Shown one piece after another: positions 9,701 to 17,431 of a stretch of 64,000 nucleotides of DNA (position 1 is the first letter of the stretch; each line of letters begins with the position of its first letter). A model generated the notes under the pieces. That model did no database searches, was not told the DNA's origin, and saw nothing but the letters and a program-made list of their open reading frames with translations. This DNA is from Bryobacterales bacterium (lineage in GTDB: Bacteria > Acidobacteriota > Terriglobia > Bryobacterales > Bryobacteraceae), in NCBI GenBank assembly GCA_020854055.1, contig JADZGD010000129.1:1-64000 (forward strand), written 5' to 3'. The position numbers and the translations under genes were made by a program.

Positions 9701-10130
9701 CCGGATTGTTGGCGGCTGGCAGGTTTCGAGCATGCACATTTACCAGAGCGGCGGACCGATCATGCTATCCACCACCATGCTGCCGACCGGGACAAGCCCG
9801 CACCTGGATCGCAGCAACCAGACGGTGGACCGCTGGTACAACACCGCGGCGTTCACGCCGTTTCCCGCCTATACGGTAAGGACGCTGCCCTACCTGCTGA
9901 CCGATCTGCGTAACGACGGCCAGGTGAACTGGGACATCTCGATCCTCAAGAACATTCCGATTGTCCGGGAACGGATCCGCTCACAGTTCCGCTTCGAGAT
10001 GTTCAATGCGCTCAACCGCGTTCAGTTCGGCAATCCGATTATCGACCCGACCAGCGCGGCCAACGGCAAGATTACCGGGCAGGCCAATGCACCACGGATG
10101 ATTCAGCTTGGCTTGAAGGTGATCTTCTAG
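6714..10130 (+). CDS. TonB-dependent, Oar-like outer membrane receptor with carboxypeptidase-regulatory domain
   Basis: An outer membrane beta-barrel of 1138 aa, probably importing or binding a large carbon substrate using TonB energy. A signal peptide (MRITYAVAISVFLLASTLLLG) is followed by a carboxypeptidase-regulatory-like Ig fold (about 27-115, with GSVNGTIFDTSQAVVP and GRYFATQLLPGPYRLE), a plug region (about 125-240, with LPLAGRNP) and a long barrel. The barrel ends in the aromatic residue expected for BAM recognition (LGLKVIF). This architecture is much expanded in Solibacteres. No SusD-like partner is adjacent, as is usual for acidobacterial Oar-type receptors. A promoter lies at 6572-6600 and an intrinsic terminator at 10137-10165, so it is probably monocistronic. 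Confidence 0.93.
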   Translation: MRITYAVAISVFLLASTLLLGQVVPAGSVNGTIFDTSQAVVPQVKITVTNTETGEKREIQSDNQGRYFATQLLPGPYRLEAEKSGFQKAVTEIRIETGRKYTLDLTLDVGAATSTVQVQSEAPLVEAGSASIGAVVNNRMVLELPLAGRNPLRLAYLSPGITTTSTPGASSVTDVSGTSYISTAGSNIRMNEFYIDGVPNTIQDRVLYIPTADAVEEFNLQTNPLDAEFGHGGGFYANLTTKSGTNQLHGTVFEFLQNDKLNANNFFNNRSGAPKARGRLNQFGTTVGGPLIKDKTFWFFMYEGVRQRNPTSSIQTVPTADQVRGDFSTTFPKPGQMAAIFDPETSTYDAAANKWSRAPFVGNVVPASRFDKVSANLIKLWPGANLPTDASGLNNFLFTGSGAVTTNAYVTRIDHSLTDKHRLFGRFSITKTLSISPYLVDLGSISGSGPSAGNNRVQTSIGVGDTFIVTPRTTITARAGFARWTQEGLTPHYDLSKLGWPSSLTGSYQEQILPTISIGGYAAAGNEGNWFEHTNTFSFDATVNQVFNRHHVKYGVQLQPKRNNYQLAQRPSGSFSFSQGMTAGPDPTLTGATIGQSMASFLLGAAASGSANIRAAYSFQGNYYGFFIQDDIKVTPKLTLNVGLRYELQPNVTERYNRSVRGFDMSTPSPLEAAARANYALNPVSVLPVNDFRVIGGQIFATPEARGNGGIVEKNMFAPRLGLAYRVNDRTVLRAGFGIFRSFWWQVSSTTEGTGAETTTSMVNSIDGVRPTNLLANPFPSGLVQPITGNNGLATLAGSSISPFYFLKKFPYNKRWSFGIQREIMRNVGIEIDYVGNSGVHVPVGTGGAEQNRQIHFLPAKYLSLGSQLNTAVANPFFGVITIPGSLSQSKISLSNLLMNYPQFTSVNMLRETNGTSIYHSLQSSITKRYAAGVQMGFTFTWSKQMENIRYSDLTAGGPAHTIGEYDRPKRVTFNLVWDLPIGAGKALPVENKVLDRIVGGWQVSSMHIYQSGGPIMLSTTMLPTGTSPHLDRSNQTVDRWYNTAAFTPFPAYTVRTLPYLLTDLRNDGQVNWDISILKNIPIVRERIRSQFRFEMFNALNRVQFGNPIIDPTSAANGKITGQANAPRMIQLGLKVIF

Positions 10131-10136
10131 GCTGCC

Positions 10137-10165
10137 GGGGCGGGTGGATTCACCCGCCCCTTTTG
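10137..10165 (+). terminator. Intrinsic terminator after the TonB receptor gene
   Basis: A perfect 10-bp stem GGGGCGGGTG (10137-10146) / CACCCGCCCC (10151-10160) with a GATT loop is followed by TTTTGT. It is the only strong intrinsic terminator I found in the window. Confidence 0.9.
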
Positions 10166-10185
10166 TCATTGCTTCAGGCACAGCG

Positions 10186-10194
10186 TGCTACACT
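10186..10194 (+). promoter_or_regulatory. Extended -10 promoter TGC-TACACT
   Basis: TGC (10186-10188) directly precedes TACACT (10189-10194), an extended -10 element without a good -35. Transcription would begin at about 10202, exactly at a GTG that opens a 22-codon reading frame. Confidence 0.5.
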
Positions 10195-10201
10195 GAGCGC
10201 C

Positions 10202-10270
10202 GTGAACCGGCCGAACAGGGCAGACTCCGCGCGCCGGATCGCACCGGCGAAAGATACAGAGCGTGGGTAA
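10202..10270 (+). CDS. Possible 22-codon leader peptide
   Basis: GTG at 10202 opens a short, Arg-rich frame (VNRPNRADSARR...) that ends with TAA at 10268-10270, just past the GTG start of the channel gene at 10263. Its first base coincides with the predicted transcription start, so it could be translated from a leaderless message and couple translation into the channel gene, which has no convincing ribosome site of its own. A chance open frame of this size is quite possible. Confidence 0.25.
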   Translation: MNRPNRADSARRIAPAKDTERG

Positions 10271-10865
10271 GAACCGGCTTGAGGCGTTCAGCGATGGCGT
10301 GCTGGCCATCATCATCACCATCATGGTGCTGGAGTTGAAAGTCCCTCCCGGGCGGAACCTGGGCACGCTGTCACCTCTGGTACCGGTCTTTCTGAGCTAT
10401 GTGCTGAGCTTTGTCTACGTGGGTATTTACTGGAACAACCACCACCATCTGCTGTACACCGTGCAGCGGATTTCCGGACCGATTCTGTGGGCCAATCTTC
10501 ATCTGCTGTTTTGGCTGTCGCTGTTTCCGTTCGCAACCGGATGGATGGGGGAGAACCACTTCGCGCCGCTGCCCACCCGGCTCTATGGGATTGTGCTGCT
10601 GATGGCCTCGGTGGCGTACCTGATTCTGCAACGGCTGATCATCGTCTCACAGGGACGTGGAGCGGCTCTGGGCCGTGCCGTGGGCAGGGACTGGAAGGGA
10701 AAGGCGTCCCTGGGCGGCTACCTTGCCGCAATCGGCGTCTCCGTACGCTGGCCCTGGCTGGCGCAGGTCTTCTACGTCGCAGTCGCCCTGCTGTGGCTGA
10801 TTCCCGACCGCCGCATCGAACGAATGGTTCGCGGTGAGCGAGAGCAGGAGTCCCCCGTAGGATAG
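10263..10865 (+). CDS. TMEM175/DUF1211-family potassium channel-like membrane protein
   Basis: A 200-aa integral membrane protein with about six hydrophobic segments. It opens with the family signature R-x3-FSDGVLAIIITIMVLEL in the first helix; the FSD motif is diagnostic of TMEM175/DUF1211, where the first helix lines a potassium pore. NNHHHLL and the LHLLFWLSLFPF segment also fit. A bacterial channel of this size would assemble as a tetramer. GTG at 10263 is used because it directly precedes the conserved motif. The start overlaps the stop of a possible leader peptide. The terminator upstream and extended -10 boxes on both sides suggest it is transcribed alone. Confidence 0.88.
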   Translation: MGKNRLEAFSDGVLAIIITIMVLELKVPPGRNLGTLSPLVPVFLSYVLSFVYVGIYWNNHHHLLYTVQRISGPILWANLHLLFWLSLFPFATGWMGENHFAPLPTRLYGIVLLMASVAYLILQRLIIVSQGRGAALGRAVGRDWKGKASLGGYLAAIGVSVRWPWLAQVFYVAVALLWLIPDRRIERMVRGEREQESPVG

Positions 10866-10904
10866 GGCGGCCCGCCTCTTTCTCGCTTTGTTTTGAAGCG
10901 AGCG

Positions 10905-10913
10905 TGTTACACT
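10905..10913 (+). promoter_or_regulatory. Extended -10 promoter TGT-TACACT
   Basis: TGT (10905-10907) followed by TACACT (10908-10913) lies 39 bp before the isomerase start codon. The context (AGCGTGTTACACTG) is nearly the same as at 10182-10195, which suggests a recurring promoter form in this genome. Confidence 0.5.
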
Positions 10914-10952
10914 GGGCGTCGGAATCGCTCCCGTAGAGAAGGATCCTGCCTG

Positions 10953-11819
10953 ATGAGATTTGCTTCCCCTGGAATTATTTTGCTGGCGGCGAGCCTGTGT
11001 GCCCAGCAGACCGCTTCACAAAAACCTGCGCCGGTCGACCTGCGCGGGGTGGCGCCGGAGACGGTGGTGGCCACCATGAATGGAGAGCAGCTTACCGCCG
11101 GCCAACTGAAGGCGATTGTGGAGGCGATGGACCCGCGCATCCAGGAGACCTTCAAGAAGAACCCGCGAGTGTTTCTGGCGCAACTGGCGAAGATGGATTT
11201 GCTATCGAAGATGGCCGAGAAGCAGCAACTCGACCTGCACTCCCCGCTCAAAGAACAGATCCGGCTGCTGCGGATGAATGTTCTTGCCCCGGCGGCGGCC
11301 GATGCTTACGGAGCGACGGTGCAGATTCCGCCCCTCGATGTGAAAAAGTTCTACGACGCCAATCCGGACCGCTACACCCATGCCCACGTAAGAGGGATCT
11401 ACATTCCCTACAAGACCGGCACCGAAGCGGAAGCGCTGGCGGAAGCGCAAGCGGCGGTGAAGGCGGCGCGCGGGGGCGCGGATTTCGTCAAATTGGTGAA
11501 GCAGTACTCCAAAGACGCCGAACTGGTGGCCAAAGAGGGCGACTTCGGCACCGTGCGCAAGAGCGACAAGATGACGGAGCCGGTGAAGCAGGCGATCTTC
11601 GGGCTGCGCGTGGGCGAGGTGAGCGATCCGGTGCGTCAACCGAACGGATTCTTCGTGTTCCGGCTGGAAGAAGCAGGCATCGATGCATTCGATAAGGTGA
11701 AGGACGAAATCCGCGCCGAACTGGTGACCAAAGCGATTCAGCAGTGGGTGGCGGGACTCGATAGCGAGTTAAAGGTAAGCTTTGAGAACGACACGCTATT
11801 TCCGCCGGCGGTGAAGTAA
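10953..11819 (+). CDS. Exported parvulin-type peptidyl-prolyl cis-trans isomerase (SurA/PpiC-like)
   Basis: A 288-aa predicted periplasmic foldase that catalyses prolyl cis-trans isomerisation and probably chaperones outer membrane proteins. A signal peptide (MRFASPGIILLAASLCAQ) is followed by a SurA-type N-terminal helical part (about 35-125, with ATMNGEQLTAGQL) and a rotamase domain (about 145-245). The domain contains the parvulin pattern VRGIYIPYK, ADFVKLVKQYS, EGDFGTV, AIFGLRVGEVSDPV and GFFVFRLEE. The ATG at 10953 has AAGGA nine bases upstream; an earlier ATG at 10893 would place 20 charged residues before the signal. It converges with the next gene, with one base between the stops. Confidence 0.88.
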   Translation: MRFASPGIILLAASLCAQQTASQKPAPVDLRGVAPETVVATMNGEQLTAGQLKAIVEAMDPRIQETFKKNPRVFLAQLAKMDLLSKMAEKQQLDLHSPLKEQIRLLRMNVLAPAAADAYGATVQIPPLDVKKFYDANPDRYTHAHVRGIYIPYKTGTEAEALAEAQAAVKAARGGADFVKLVKQYSKDAELVAKEGDFGTVRKSDKMTEPVKQAIFGLRVGEVSDPVRQPNGFFVFRLEEAGIDAFDKVKDEIRAELVTKAIQQWVAGLDSELKVSFENDTLFPPAVK

Positions 11820-11820
11820 G

Positions 11821-12762
11821 TCAGGCCGGAGGGCGGTGGCCGTTGAGCCGGGAGTGAATCCAATCGAGCAGTACGCCGTCGGACCAGATGCGGGGCTTGT
11901 GCCGCGAGAAGAATCCGAGGTGGCCGCCGTGATCGGGGGCGATCAGTTGAACCGCGGGATTGCCGCGGACGGCAGCGGTTTCAAAGAGGCCGAATGGGAC
12001 GAGGGGGTCGTCCTTGGCCTGCACCAGCAGGGTGGCAACCGTGATGCGCTCGATGAAAAACAGAGAGGATTGGGTGGCGTAGTAGTGCGCGGCGTCACGG
12101 AACCCGAAAGCGGGCGCGGTGAAGCGGTCGTCGATCTCAAAAATGGTGCGGACGCCGTTGATGCCGCCGATGCCGCGTTCCCGCAGACGGCGCTTCATGC
12201 GGCCGACGAAGCGGGCCTGGTAGATGTGGTTTTGGCGAGCCTCGATCCGCCGGACGCAGACGCCCAGATCGATGGGCGTTGAGAGGGCGCAGACGCCGGC
12301 CAGCAGGCCGGATGCCGCGGCGCCGAGCTCGCCGGCGAGTTTCAGGGCGACGTTTCCGCCGAGCGAGTAGCCGATGAGAAAGACCGGTTCGGCGAGCGAG
12401 GCAATATAGGCATGCACATCGACGGTGAGCCCGCCGTGGTACATGGTTTCAGAAAGCGAACCCGATTCGCCGCAACTGCGGAGATTAAAGCGATCGACGG
12501 CGAAGCCGGCATCGAGCGCGCGGGCGGCCATGCTCACCATGTACGCGGCGTCACTGGAGCCTTCGAGTCCATGGAGCAGCACCAGGCGGCCGCGCGGCGG
12601 CCCGATGGGACGCTGACGCAGGATGAGCAAGCGGGTGCCCGGCTCGGACTGGTAAATGAAGCGCTCCACCGGGAAGCGGGCGACATCCAGCCGGGGCTTC
12701 CAGAAGTGCGTCAGGACAGTGAGCAGGTGAGGATTGCGAATGAGTGGTACAAACGGCTGCAA
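11821..12762 (-). CDS. YheT-family alpha/beta hydrolase
   Basis: A 313-aa alpha/beta hydrolase of the YheT/EMB8 family, presumed esterase of unknown substrate. The pattern is complete: oxyanion strand VLLHGLEGSS, nucleophile elbow GYSLGGN with S133, acid D in KDDPLVP, and catalytic His in DHGGHLGF. The opening NPHLLTVL and the NLRSCGES strand are typical of this family as opposed to ordinary lipases. No signal peptide, so cytoplasmic. It is divergent from the peptidase gene, sharing 105 bp of upstream DNA. Confidence 0.9.
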   Translation of the reverse strand: MQPFVPLIRNPHLLTVLTHFWKPRLDVARFPVERFIYQSEPGTRLLILRQRPIGPPRGRLVLLHGLEGSSDAAYMVSMAARALDAGFAVDRFNLRSCGESGSLSETMYHGGLTVDVHAYIASLAEPVFLIGYSLGGNVALKLAGELGAAASGLLAGVCALSTPIDLGVCVRRIEARQNHIYQARFVGRMKRRLRERGIGGINGVRTIFEIDDRFTAPAFGFRDAAHYYATQSSLFFIERITVATLLVQAKDDPLVPFGLFETAAVRGNPAVQLIAPDHGGHLGFFSRHKPRIWSDGVLLDWIHSRLNGHRPPA

Positions 12763-12867
12763 GAGGATATTTTATCGCGGACGGCTCCCGGGCGGCGTTT
12801 TTGGGTTAAGCTCGGAACAGGAAGGGGTCCGAGCGTAACCATTTCATAGCCCTCAACCGGGCCTGGC

Positions 12868-14589
12868 ATGAAGGTCCTTGTACAGTTCGGCTGCATCGGG
12901 GCGCTGGCGCTACTGGCCGCGCCGGCGGCGGACGCCGGCGGGCGATGGATATCGCTGACCAAAGGCGGCTTAGAGCTGTACACCAACGCAGGCGAGAGAG
13001 ACGGCCGCCAGACGCTGGAGCAATTCGATCGCATCCGGCGGGGGTTTGTGGCAATCGGCGGCGCGGGACGCATACAACCGCTTCCGGTGCGGATCCTTCT
13101 GTTCCGCTCGCTAAAGGATTACCGGCCATTCCAGCCGGCCGAATCGACGGCCGCCTTCTTTCAGTCCGGTCCCGAGCGCGACTACATCGTGATGCACGCA
13201 GCCAGTGGCGGACCATTGCGCGCCGCCTGCCACGAGTACGCACACCTGGCGCTGTCGCATTCCACGGTTCCTCTTCCGCAGTGGCTGGAGGAGGGGCTGG
13301 CGGAGTTCTATTCGACACTGGAAAGCGGCGACGGGACTACCAGCGCCGGCCGGCCGATTGCCGCTCACCTCTATACCCTGGGCCGCTCGGAGTGGCTGGA
13401 TGGGCGCTCCTTACTTTCGGTTACGCGCGATTCGCCCCAATACAACGAGACATCGAAAACCGGCGTCTTTTATGCCGAAAGCTGGGCGCTGGTTCACATG
13501 TTGATGCTGGCCGAACCATACGGGGGACGGATGGGGCGCTTTCTGACGCTAATCGGCCAGGGAGCGCCGCAGGAGTCGGCGCTCGACCAGGCTTTCGGCA
13601 AAGGCATCGATGAACTGATCAGCGACTGCCGGGGGCATCTCGAGACGGGCCTGACGCGGCGTCTGGAATGGCCCGGGCAGGAGCAGGCGACAGGGGCGGC
13701 AAAACCGGTTGAGAGTCCACTGAGCGATGCCAAAGTACACCTGGCGGCGGCCGAAGTGCTGACACTGATGGGCCGGTGGAAAGAGGCTCTGCAGCGCCTA
13801 CAGGCAGCGGCAAAACAGATGCCGGGCGCGCCGCAGGTGGAAACCGCCCTGGGGATCGTGGCATTGCGGCAGCGGCATTACGTAAGGGCCCGTCAACACC
13901 TGGAGTGGGCCATTTCGGGAGGCAGCCAGGATGCCGCCACGTACTTCGAATATGCCATGCTGCTGCGCGAGACGCGGGGTTCGCGCGAGGAGGTGGAAAA
14001 GAACCTGCGGCGGGCGCTGGAGTTGAATCCCAATTACGCCGAAGCTCATTTCATGCTGGCGGTTTTGCTGACCGCGGCAGGCAAGGCCGGCGAAGCGATT
14101 CCGCATCTGGAGCGCGCGAACGCGATTCTGCCGCGGCAGGCCTACTTCTGGCAGGCGCTGGCGGTCGCCTACTCCCGAACCGGCCGCAAGGCGGATGCCC
14201 ACCGCGCGGCGGGGCGGGCGTTGAGCGCCGCCCAAACCCGGCACGAAGTGGAGATGGCACAGGCCGCCAATTCGATACTGGAAGATTCAGGCGGGCCGGC
14301 ACAACGAAGCCTGCATGTTGAGGGAAGGCTGGAGCAGATCGACTGCCTTGGCCAGGCGGCGCGGCTTCACCTGGTTACCGGGGACGGACGCCTGGCGCTG
14401 CTGGTGCGCAGTCCGGGCGAGGTCCTGATGAAGCATCCTTCGTCGATGGCATTCCACTTCCGTTGCGGACCGCAGAACAGAACCGCGATCACGGTGGAGT
14501 ACACTTCCCTGCCCGATGCCCCTACCCGGACGGCGGGCGAAGTGACGTCCATCGAGTTTCCGGCACAGCCCGCGCCGCTGGCGCGGTGA
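12868..14589 (+). CDS. Exported zinc metallopeptidase-like protein (DUF1570/peptidase MA-like) with TPR repeats
   Basis: A 573-aa predicted periplasmic protein. After a signal peptide (to about residue 24) comes a gluzincin-like domain with HEYAH at 122-126, followed by WLEEGLAEF, which would supply the third zinc ligand. The C-terminal half (about 240-440) is a run of tetratricopeptide repeats, for example the segment around AEVLTLMGRWKEAL and the NPNYAEAHFMLAVLL / AGEAIPHLERA pair. The last 100 residues form a separate unassigned domain. The fusion of protease and TPR domains suggests a protease recruited to a protein complex. It is convergent with the next gene, stops 3 bp apart. Catalytic activity is inferred from the motif only. 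Confidence 0.82.
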   Translation: MKVLVQFGCIGALALLAAPAADAGGRWISLTKGGLELYTNAGERDGRQTLEQFDRIRRGFVAIGGAGRIQPLPVRILLFRSLKDYRPFQPAESTAAFFQSGPERDYIVMHAASGGPLRAACHEYAHLALSHSTVPLPQWLEEGLAEFYSTLESGDGTTSAGRPIAAHLYTLGRSEWLDGRSLLSVTRDSPQYNETSKTGVFYAESWALVHMLMLAEPYGGRMGRFLTLIGQGAPQESALDQAFGKGIDELISDCRGHLETGLTRRLEWPGQEQATGAAKPVESPLSDAKVHLAAAEVLTLMGRWKEALQRLQAAAKQMPGAPQVETALGIVALRQRHYVRARQHLEWAISGGSQDAATYFEYAMLLRETRGSREEVEKNLRRALELNPNYAEAHFMLAVLLTAAGKAGEAIPHLERANAILPRQAYFWQALAVAYSRTGRKADAHRAAGRALSAAQTRHEVEMAQAANSILEDSGGPAQRSLHVEGRLEQIDCLGQAARLHLVTGDGRLALLVRSPGEVLMKHPSSMAFHFRCGPQNRTAITVEYTSLPDAPTRTAGEVTSIEFPAQPAPLAR

Positions 14590-14592
14590 GAT

Positions 14593-15549
14593 TCAGGCGA
14601 GGCGGCCTTCGACGTGCAACCGTTCGAAGAGTTCGACGGTACGGCGCATGCCTTCTTCGAGCGGCGTTTGCGGGAGCCCGGGGATATTGGCGTGCAACGC
14701 GGTGGCGTCCATGCGCCAGGCGACCGGAACCTGCGGACCGGAGGCGGTGATGAGACCGGCGGCGGCGGGACGGAGGATTTCCAACTGTTTAATCAGCGAA
14801 TCGGTGTGGATTATCGTTCCCGCCAGGTTGAAGACGTGCGCGCCTTCGAGCGGACTGAGGGCGCAACCGATGAATGCGGCCGCGACGTCGGCGGCGTATT
14901 GCAGATCCATGTTGCCGGTGACGCGAATGCGGAACGGCTCGCGGCGGGCGACGGCGCGCATGGCGAGCGTAGGGTCGGCAGTGAGACCAAGATCGCGCCC
15001 CACGCCATAGACGGACCAGGGGCGCAAGCCCACGCTCGAGATGCCGTTGGTGGCGTAGAAGATGCGCGCGTTCTCTTCATTGGCCTGCTTAAAGACGCCG
15101 TAGTGCGTAGCCGGCTTCAACTCGTCGCGCTCGCTGAGCGGGCGGTCCGGGTAATCCTGCTCCGAACCCCAGACGGCAGCAGAACTGGCGTAGACCAGAC
15201 GCACCGGGCGGGTGGCGTCGCGCGCGGCTTCAAACACATTCAGGGTGCCCACTACATTTACCAGTCCGCCTTGGACGGGGTTGAGCTGGCAGGTGGGGAT
15301 CAGCAGCGCGGCCAGGTGGATGATGTGGGTGATCTGCTCATCGCGAACCAGTTGCTTGACGCGGGCGGTATCTTCGATGTGCCCGGTGATGATGCGGAGA
15401 CGTTTCCAGACGGACTCCCGGGTGATCAGCTTCAGGCGCGCCGGTTCCGGTTCCAGATCGAAGACCAGGACGTCGATGTTGCGTTCGAGCAGCAACTTCA
15501 CGATCCAGGCTCCGATACAGCCCTGTGCGCCAGTCACCAGAATGTGCAT
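14593..15549 (-). CDS. NAD-dependent epimerase/dehydratase (extended SDR)
   Basis: A 318-aa Rossmann-fold enzyme acting on a nucleotide sugar or related compound. It starts with the NAD-binding motif TGAQGCIG and has HLAALLIP after strand 4. The S/Y/K triad is SSAAVWG plus YGVFK, in the usual order for UDP-sugar epimerases and dehydratases. The region after YGVFKQANEEN, with GLRPWSVYGVGRD, fits the sugar-binding half. No partner sugar genes are adjacent. It is divergent from the enolase-superfamily gene, with 61 bp between start codons, so the two may share regulation. The substrate is not predictable from the sequence. Confidence 0.88.
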   Translation of the reverse strand: MHILVTGAQGCIGAWIVKLLLERNIDVLVFDLEPEPARLKLITRESVWKRLRIITGHIEDTARVKQLVRDEQITHIIHLAALLIPTCQLNPVQGGLVNVVGTLNVFEAARDATRPVRLVYASSAAVWGSEQDYPDRPLSERDELKPATHYGVFKQANEENARIFYATNGISSVGLRPWSVYGVGRDLGLTADPTLAMRAVARREPFRIRVTGNMDLQYAADVAAAFIGCALSPLEGAHVFNLAGTIIHTDSLIKQLEILRPAAAGLITASGPQVPVAWRMDATALHANIPGLPQTPLEEGMRRTVELFERLHVEGRLA

Positions 15550-15610
15550 GATGGTAAGGTATCAGATTGAAGGCGGGCGCGGCCTGGGATCCCGTCTCCA
15601 ACAACCAAAC

Positions 15611-16861
15611 ATGAAAATTACTCATCTGTCGACCGCCGTGCTCGAAGCCAACTTCGACTGGACTTTCGTGAAGATCGAATCGGACGAAGGCATCAGCGGC
15701 TATGGCGAAGTTTTTGTCGCGCCGGGGCTGACGGCCGCCGTTCGCGCGTTTGAACCGCTGCTGGCGGGCGAAGATCCTACCTCGATCGACCGGCTGGTGC
15801 GGCGGCTGAAGGCCAGTTGCGTGCATGCGGCGGCGGGGGTAGCGTGGCACGCGATTATGGGAATCGAGGCGGCGCTGCTCGATATGATTGGCAAGCGGTA
15901 CAAGATGCCGCTGTGGCAGATCCTGGGCGGCAAGTACCGGGAGCAGGTTCCGATCTACGCCGATTGCCATGCCGGCGACGCGCTGGAGAGCATTGACGCG
16001 CTGCTATTGCCGCGGACTCCGCAGTGGATGAAAAACGGCGGAGAGGATGAAAGTCACAAGTCTGTAATCAGCGTCAAACATCATGGCTGGGATGCGACAC
16101 GGCCGGAAGTGCTGACGGCCGGCTCCTATGCCGCGCGGGCCGTGGCGATGGCGGAGAAGGGCTTCCGCATGCTGAAGTTCGACGTGGACGTGCCGACGCC
16201 ATTCGAGACCGATGAATACAACCGCGACCTGACGGGCGAAGAGGTGGAGTTTGCCGCTTCGCTGGCGATGGCCGTGCGCAAGGCGGTGGGCAAATCGGTT
16301 GAGCTGGCGATTGACTGCCATTGGAACTACCACGTGCAGGCGGCGGTGCGGATTGCGCGGGCGATGGAACCGGTGGGATTGCGGTGGCTGGAGGATCCGA
16401 CGCCACCGGAGAATATTCGCGCCGTGGGCGAGGTGCAGCGCAATACGCAGACGCCCATCGCCACCGGCGAAAACCACTACTTCCGGATTGATTTCGAGCG
16501 GCTGATCCTGGAGGCCGGGTTGCGGGTGCTGGCTCCCGACGTACAGAAGATGGGGCTATGGGAAGGCCGCAAGCTGGCCGACCTGGCCGATATGCACTTC
16601 GTGAACCTGACGCTGCACAACATCAGCGGGCCGCTGGGCATCATGGCGGGCGTTCATCTGGCGGCCTCCATTCCGAACCTGATCGCGATGGAGTGGCACG
16701 CAGCCAGCGTTCCCTTTTTCGACCAACTGGCGAAGAACTGGGAACCGCCAATTATCCGTGATGGCAAGATTCGCGTTCCGGACCTTCCGGGCACGGGCGT
16801 TGAGCTGGACGAAGAGGTGGCCTACCGCTACCGCAAGCCGGGTGAGACGTTTTTCGAGTAG
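15611..16861 (+). CDS. Enolase-superfamily protein (mandelate racemase/muconate lactonizing enzyme), probable sugar-acid dehydratase
   Basis: A 416-aa enzyme with the N-terminal capping domain (about 1-125, SGYGEVFVAPG) and TIM barrel of the mandelate racemase group. Metal ligands are visible as AIDCHWN, LEDPTPPEN and TGENHY, and LHNISGPLG and MEWH lie at the barrel end. The catalytic position normally occupied by the second Lys of a K-x-K motif reads K189-F-D191 here, so the base chemistry probably differs from mandelate racemase itself. The ATG at 15611 is the start; the frame extends upstream but only over the opposite gene. Likely a dehydratase of an aldonic acid, but the substrate is not assignable. 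Confidence 0.85.
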   Translation: MKITHLSTAVLEANFDWTFVKIESDEGISGYGEVFVAPGLTAAVRAFEPLLAGEDPTSIDRLVRRLKASCVHAAAGVAWHAIMGIEAALLDMIGKRYKMPLWQILGGKYREQVPIYADCHAGDALESIDALLLPRTPQWMKNGGEDESHKSVISVKHHGWDATRPEVLTAGSYAARAVAMAEKGFRMLKFDVDVPTPFETDEYNRDLTGEEVEFAASLAMAVRKAVGKSVELAIDCHWNYHVQAAVRIARAMEPVGLRWLEDPTPPENIRAVGEVQRNTQTPIATGENHYFRIDFERLILEAGLRVLAPDVQKMGLWEGRKLADLADMHFVNLTLHNISGPLGIMAGVHLAASIPNLIAMEWHAASVPFFDQLAKNWEPPIIRDGKIRVPDLPGTGVELDEEVAYRYRKPGETFFE

Positions 16862-16879
16862 GCCGGAACCGGACCGAAC

Positions 16880-17362
16880 ATGGCGCGATTTACCGACAGG
16901 CACTTGCTCAAGGTAGGCAGCCGGGCCACCGATTTTACCCTGCGCGATCGGGACGGCGTGGAGTTTACGCTCGCCTCGCTGGTGGCGAACGGTCCGGTGC
17001 TGCTGGTGTTTTTCAAAATCTCCTGCGAGGTATGCCAGTTGACGTTTCCCTACCTGGAGCGGTTATACCGCAACGGGCGGGGGCTACAGATTGTGGGTAT
17101 CTCGCAGGATGACGCCGAAGCCACGACCGAATTCACCACAACCTATGGCGTCAGCTTGCCCATCCTGCTGGATAAAGGCTACCGGGTGAGCGCCGCTTAC
17201 GGGCTAACGAACGTACCGACGCTCTACCTGGTAGAGCCGGACCAGCAGATCTCGTTCGTGGGCGTCGGTTTTGTGCGCATGGACCTGGACAAACTGGCCT
17301 TGCGAATGCAGACGGCGCTGTTCCAGAAGAGCGATTACGCTCCCTACTGGAAGGCTGGTTGA
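16880..17362 (+). CDS. Thioredoxin-fold redoxin (AhpC/TSA-TlpA-like)
   Basis: A 160-aa thioredoxin-fold protein. It shows the redoxin opening VGSRATDFTLRDRDG, an active-site CEVC (C-x-x-C) after VLLVFFKIS, the GISQDD strand, and the cis-proline element TNVPTLYLVEP. There is no signal peptide or membrane anchor, so, unlike most TlpA/ResA proteins, it should act in the cytoplasm as a thiol-disulfide reductase or peroxiredoxin-like reductant. It lies 18 bp after the enolase-superfamily gene and 69 bp before nuoI, all on the same strand. The physiological partner is unknown. Confidence 0.85.
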   Translation: MARFTDRHLLKVGSRATDFTLRDRDGVEFTLASLVANGPVLLVFFKISCEVCQLTFPYLERLYRNGRGLQIVGISQDDAEATTEFTTTYGVSLPILLDKGYRVSAAYGLTNVPTLYLVEPDQQISFVGVGFVRMDLDKLALRMQTALFQKSDYAPYWKAG

Positions 17363-17415
17363 ATGTCGAAAGGTTGAACTCCCGGGTGGAGTTCTCTCCC
17401 AGCGGGCCGATCGTC

Positions 17416-17421
17416 TAAACT
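17416..17421 (+). promoter_or_regulatory. Possible -10 box TAAACT before nuoI
   Basis: TAAACT ends 10 bases before the nuoI ATG, so a transcript would have only a few untranslated bases. The intervening GGAAAG could alternatively be the ribosome site on a longer message. Confidence 0.3.
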
Positions 17422-17431
17422 GGAAAGAACG

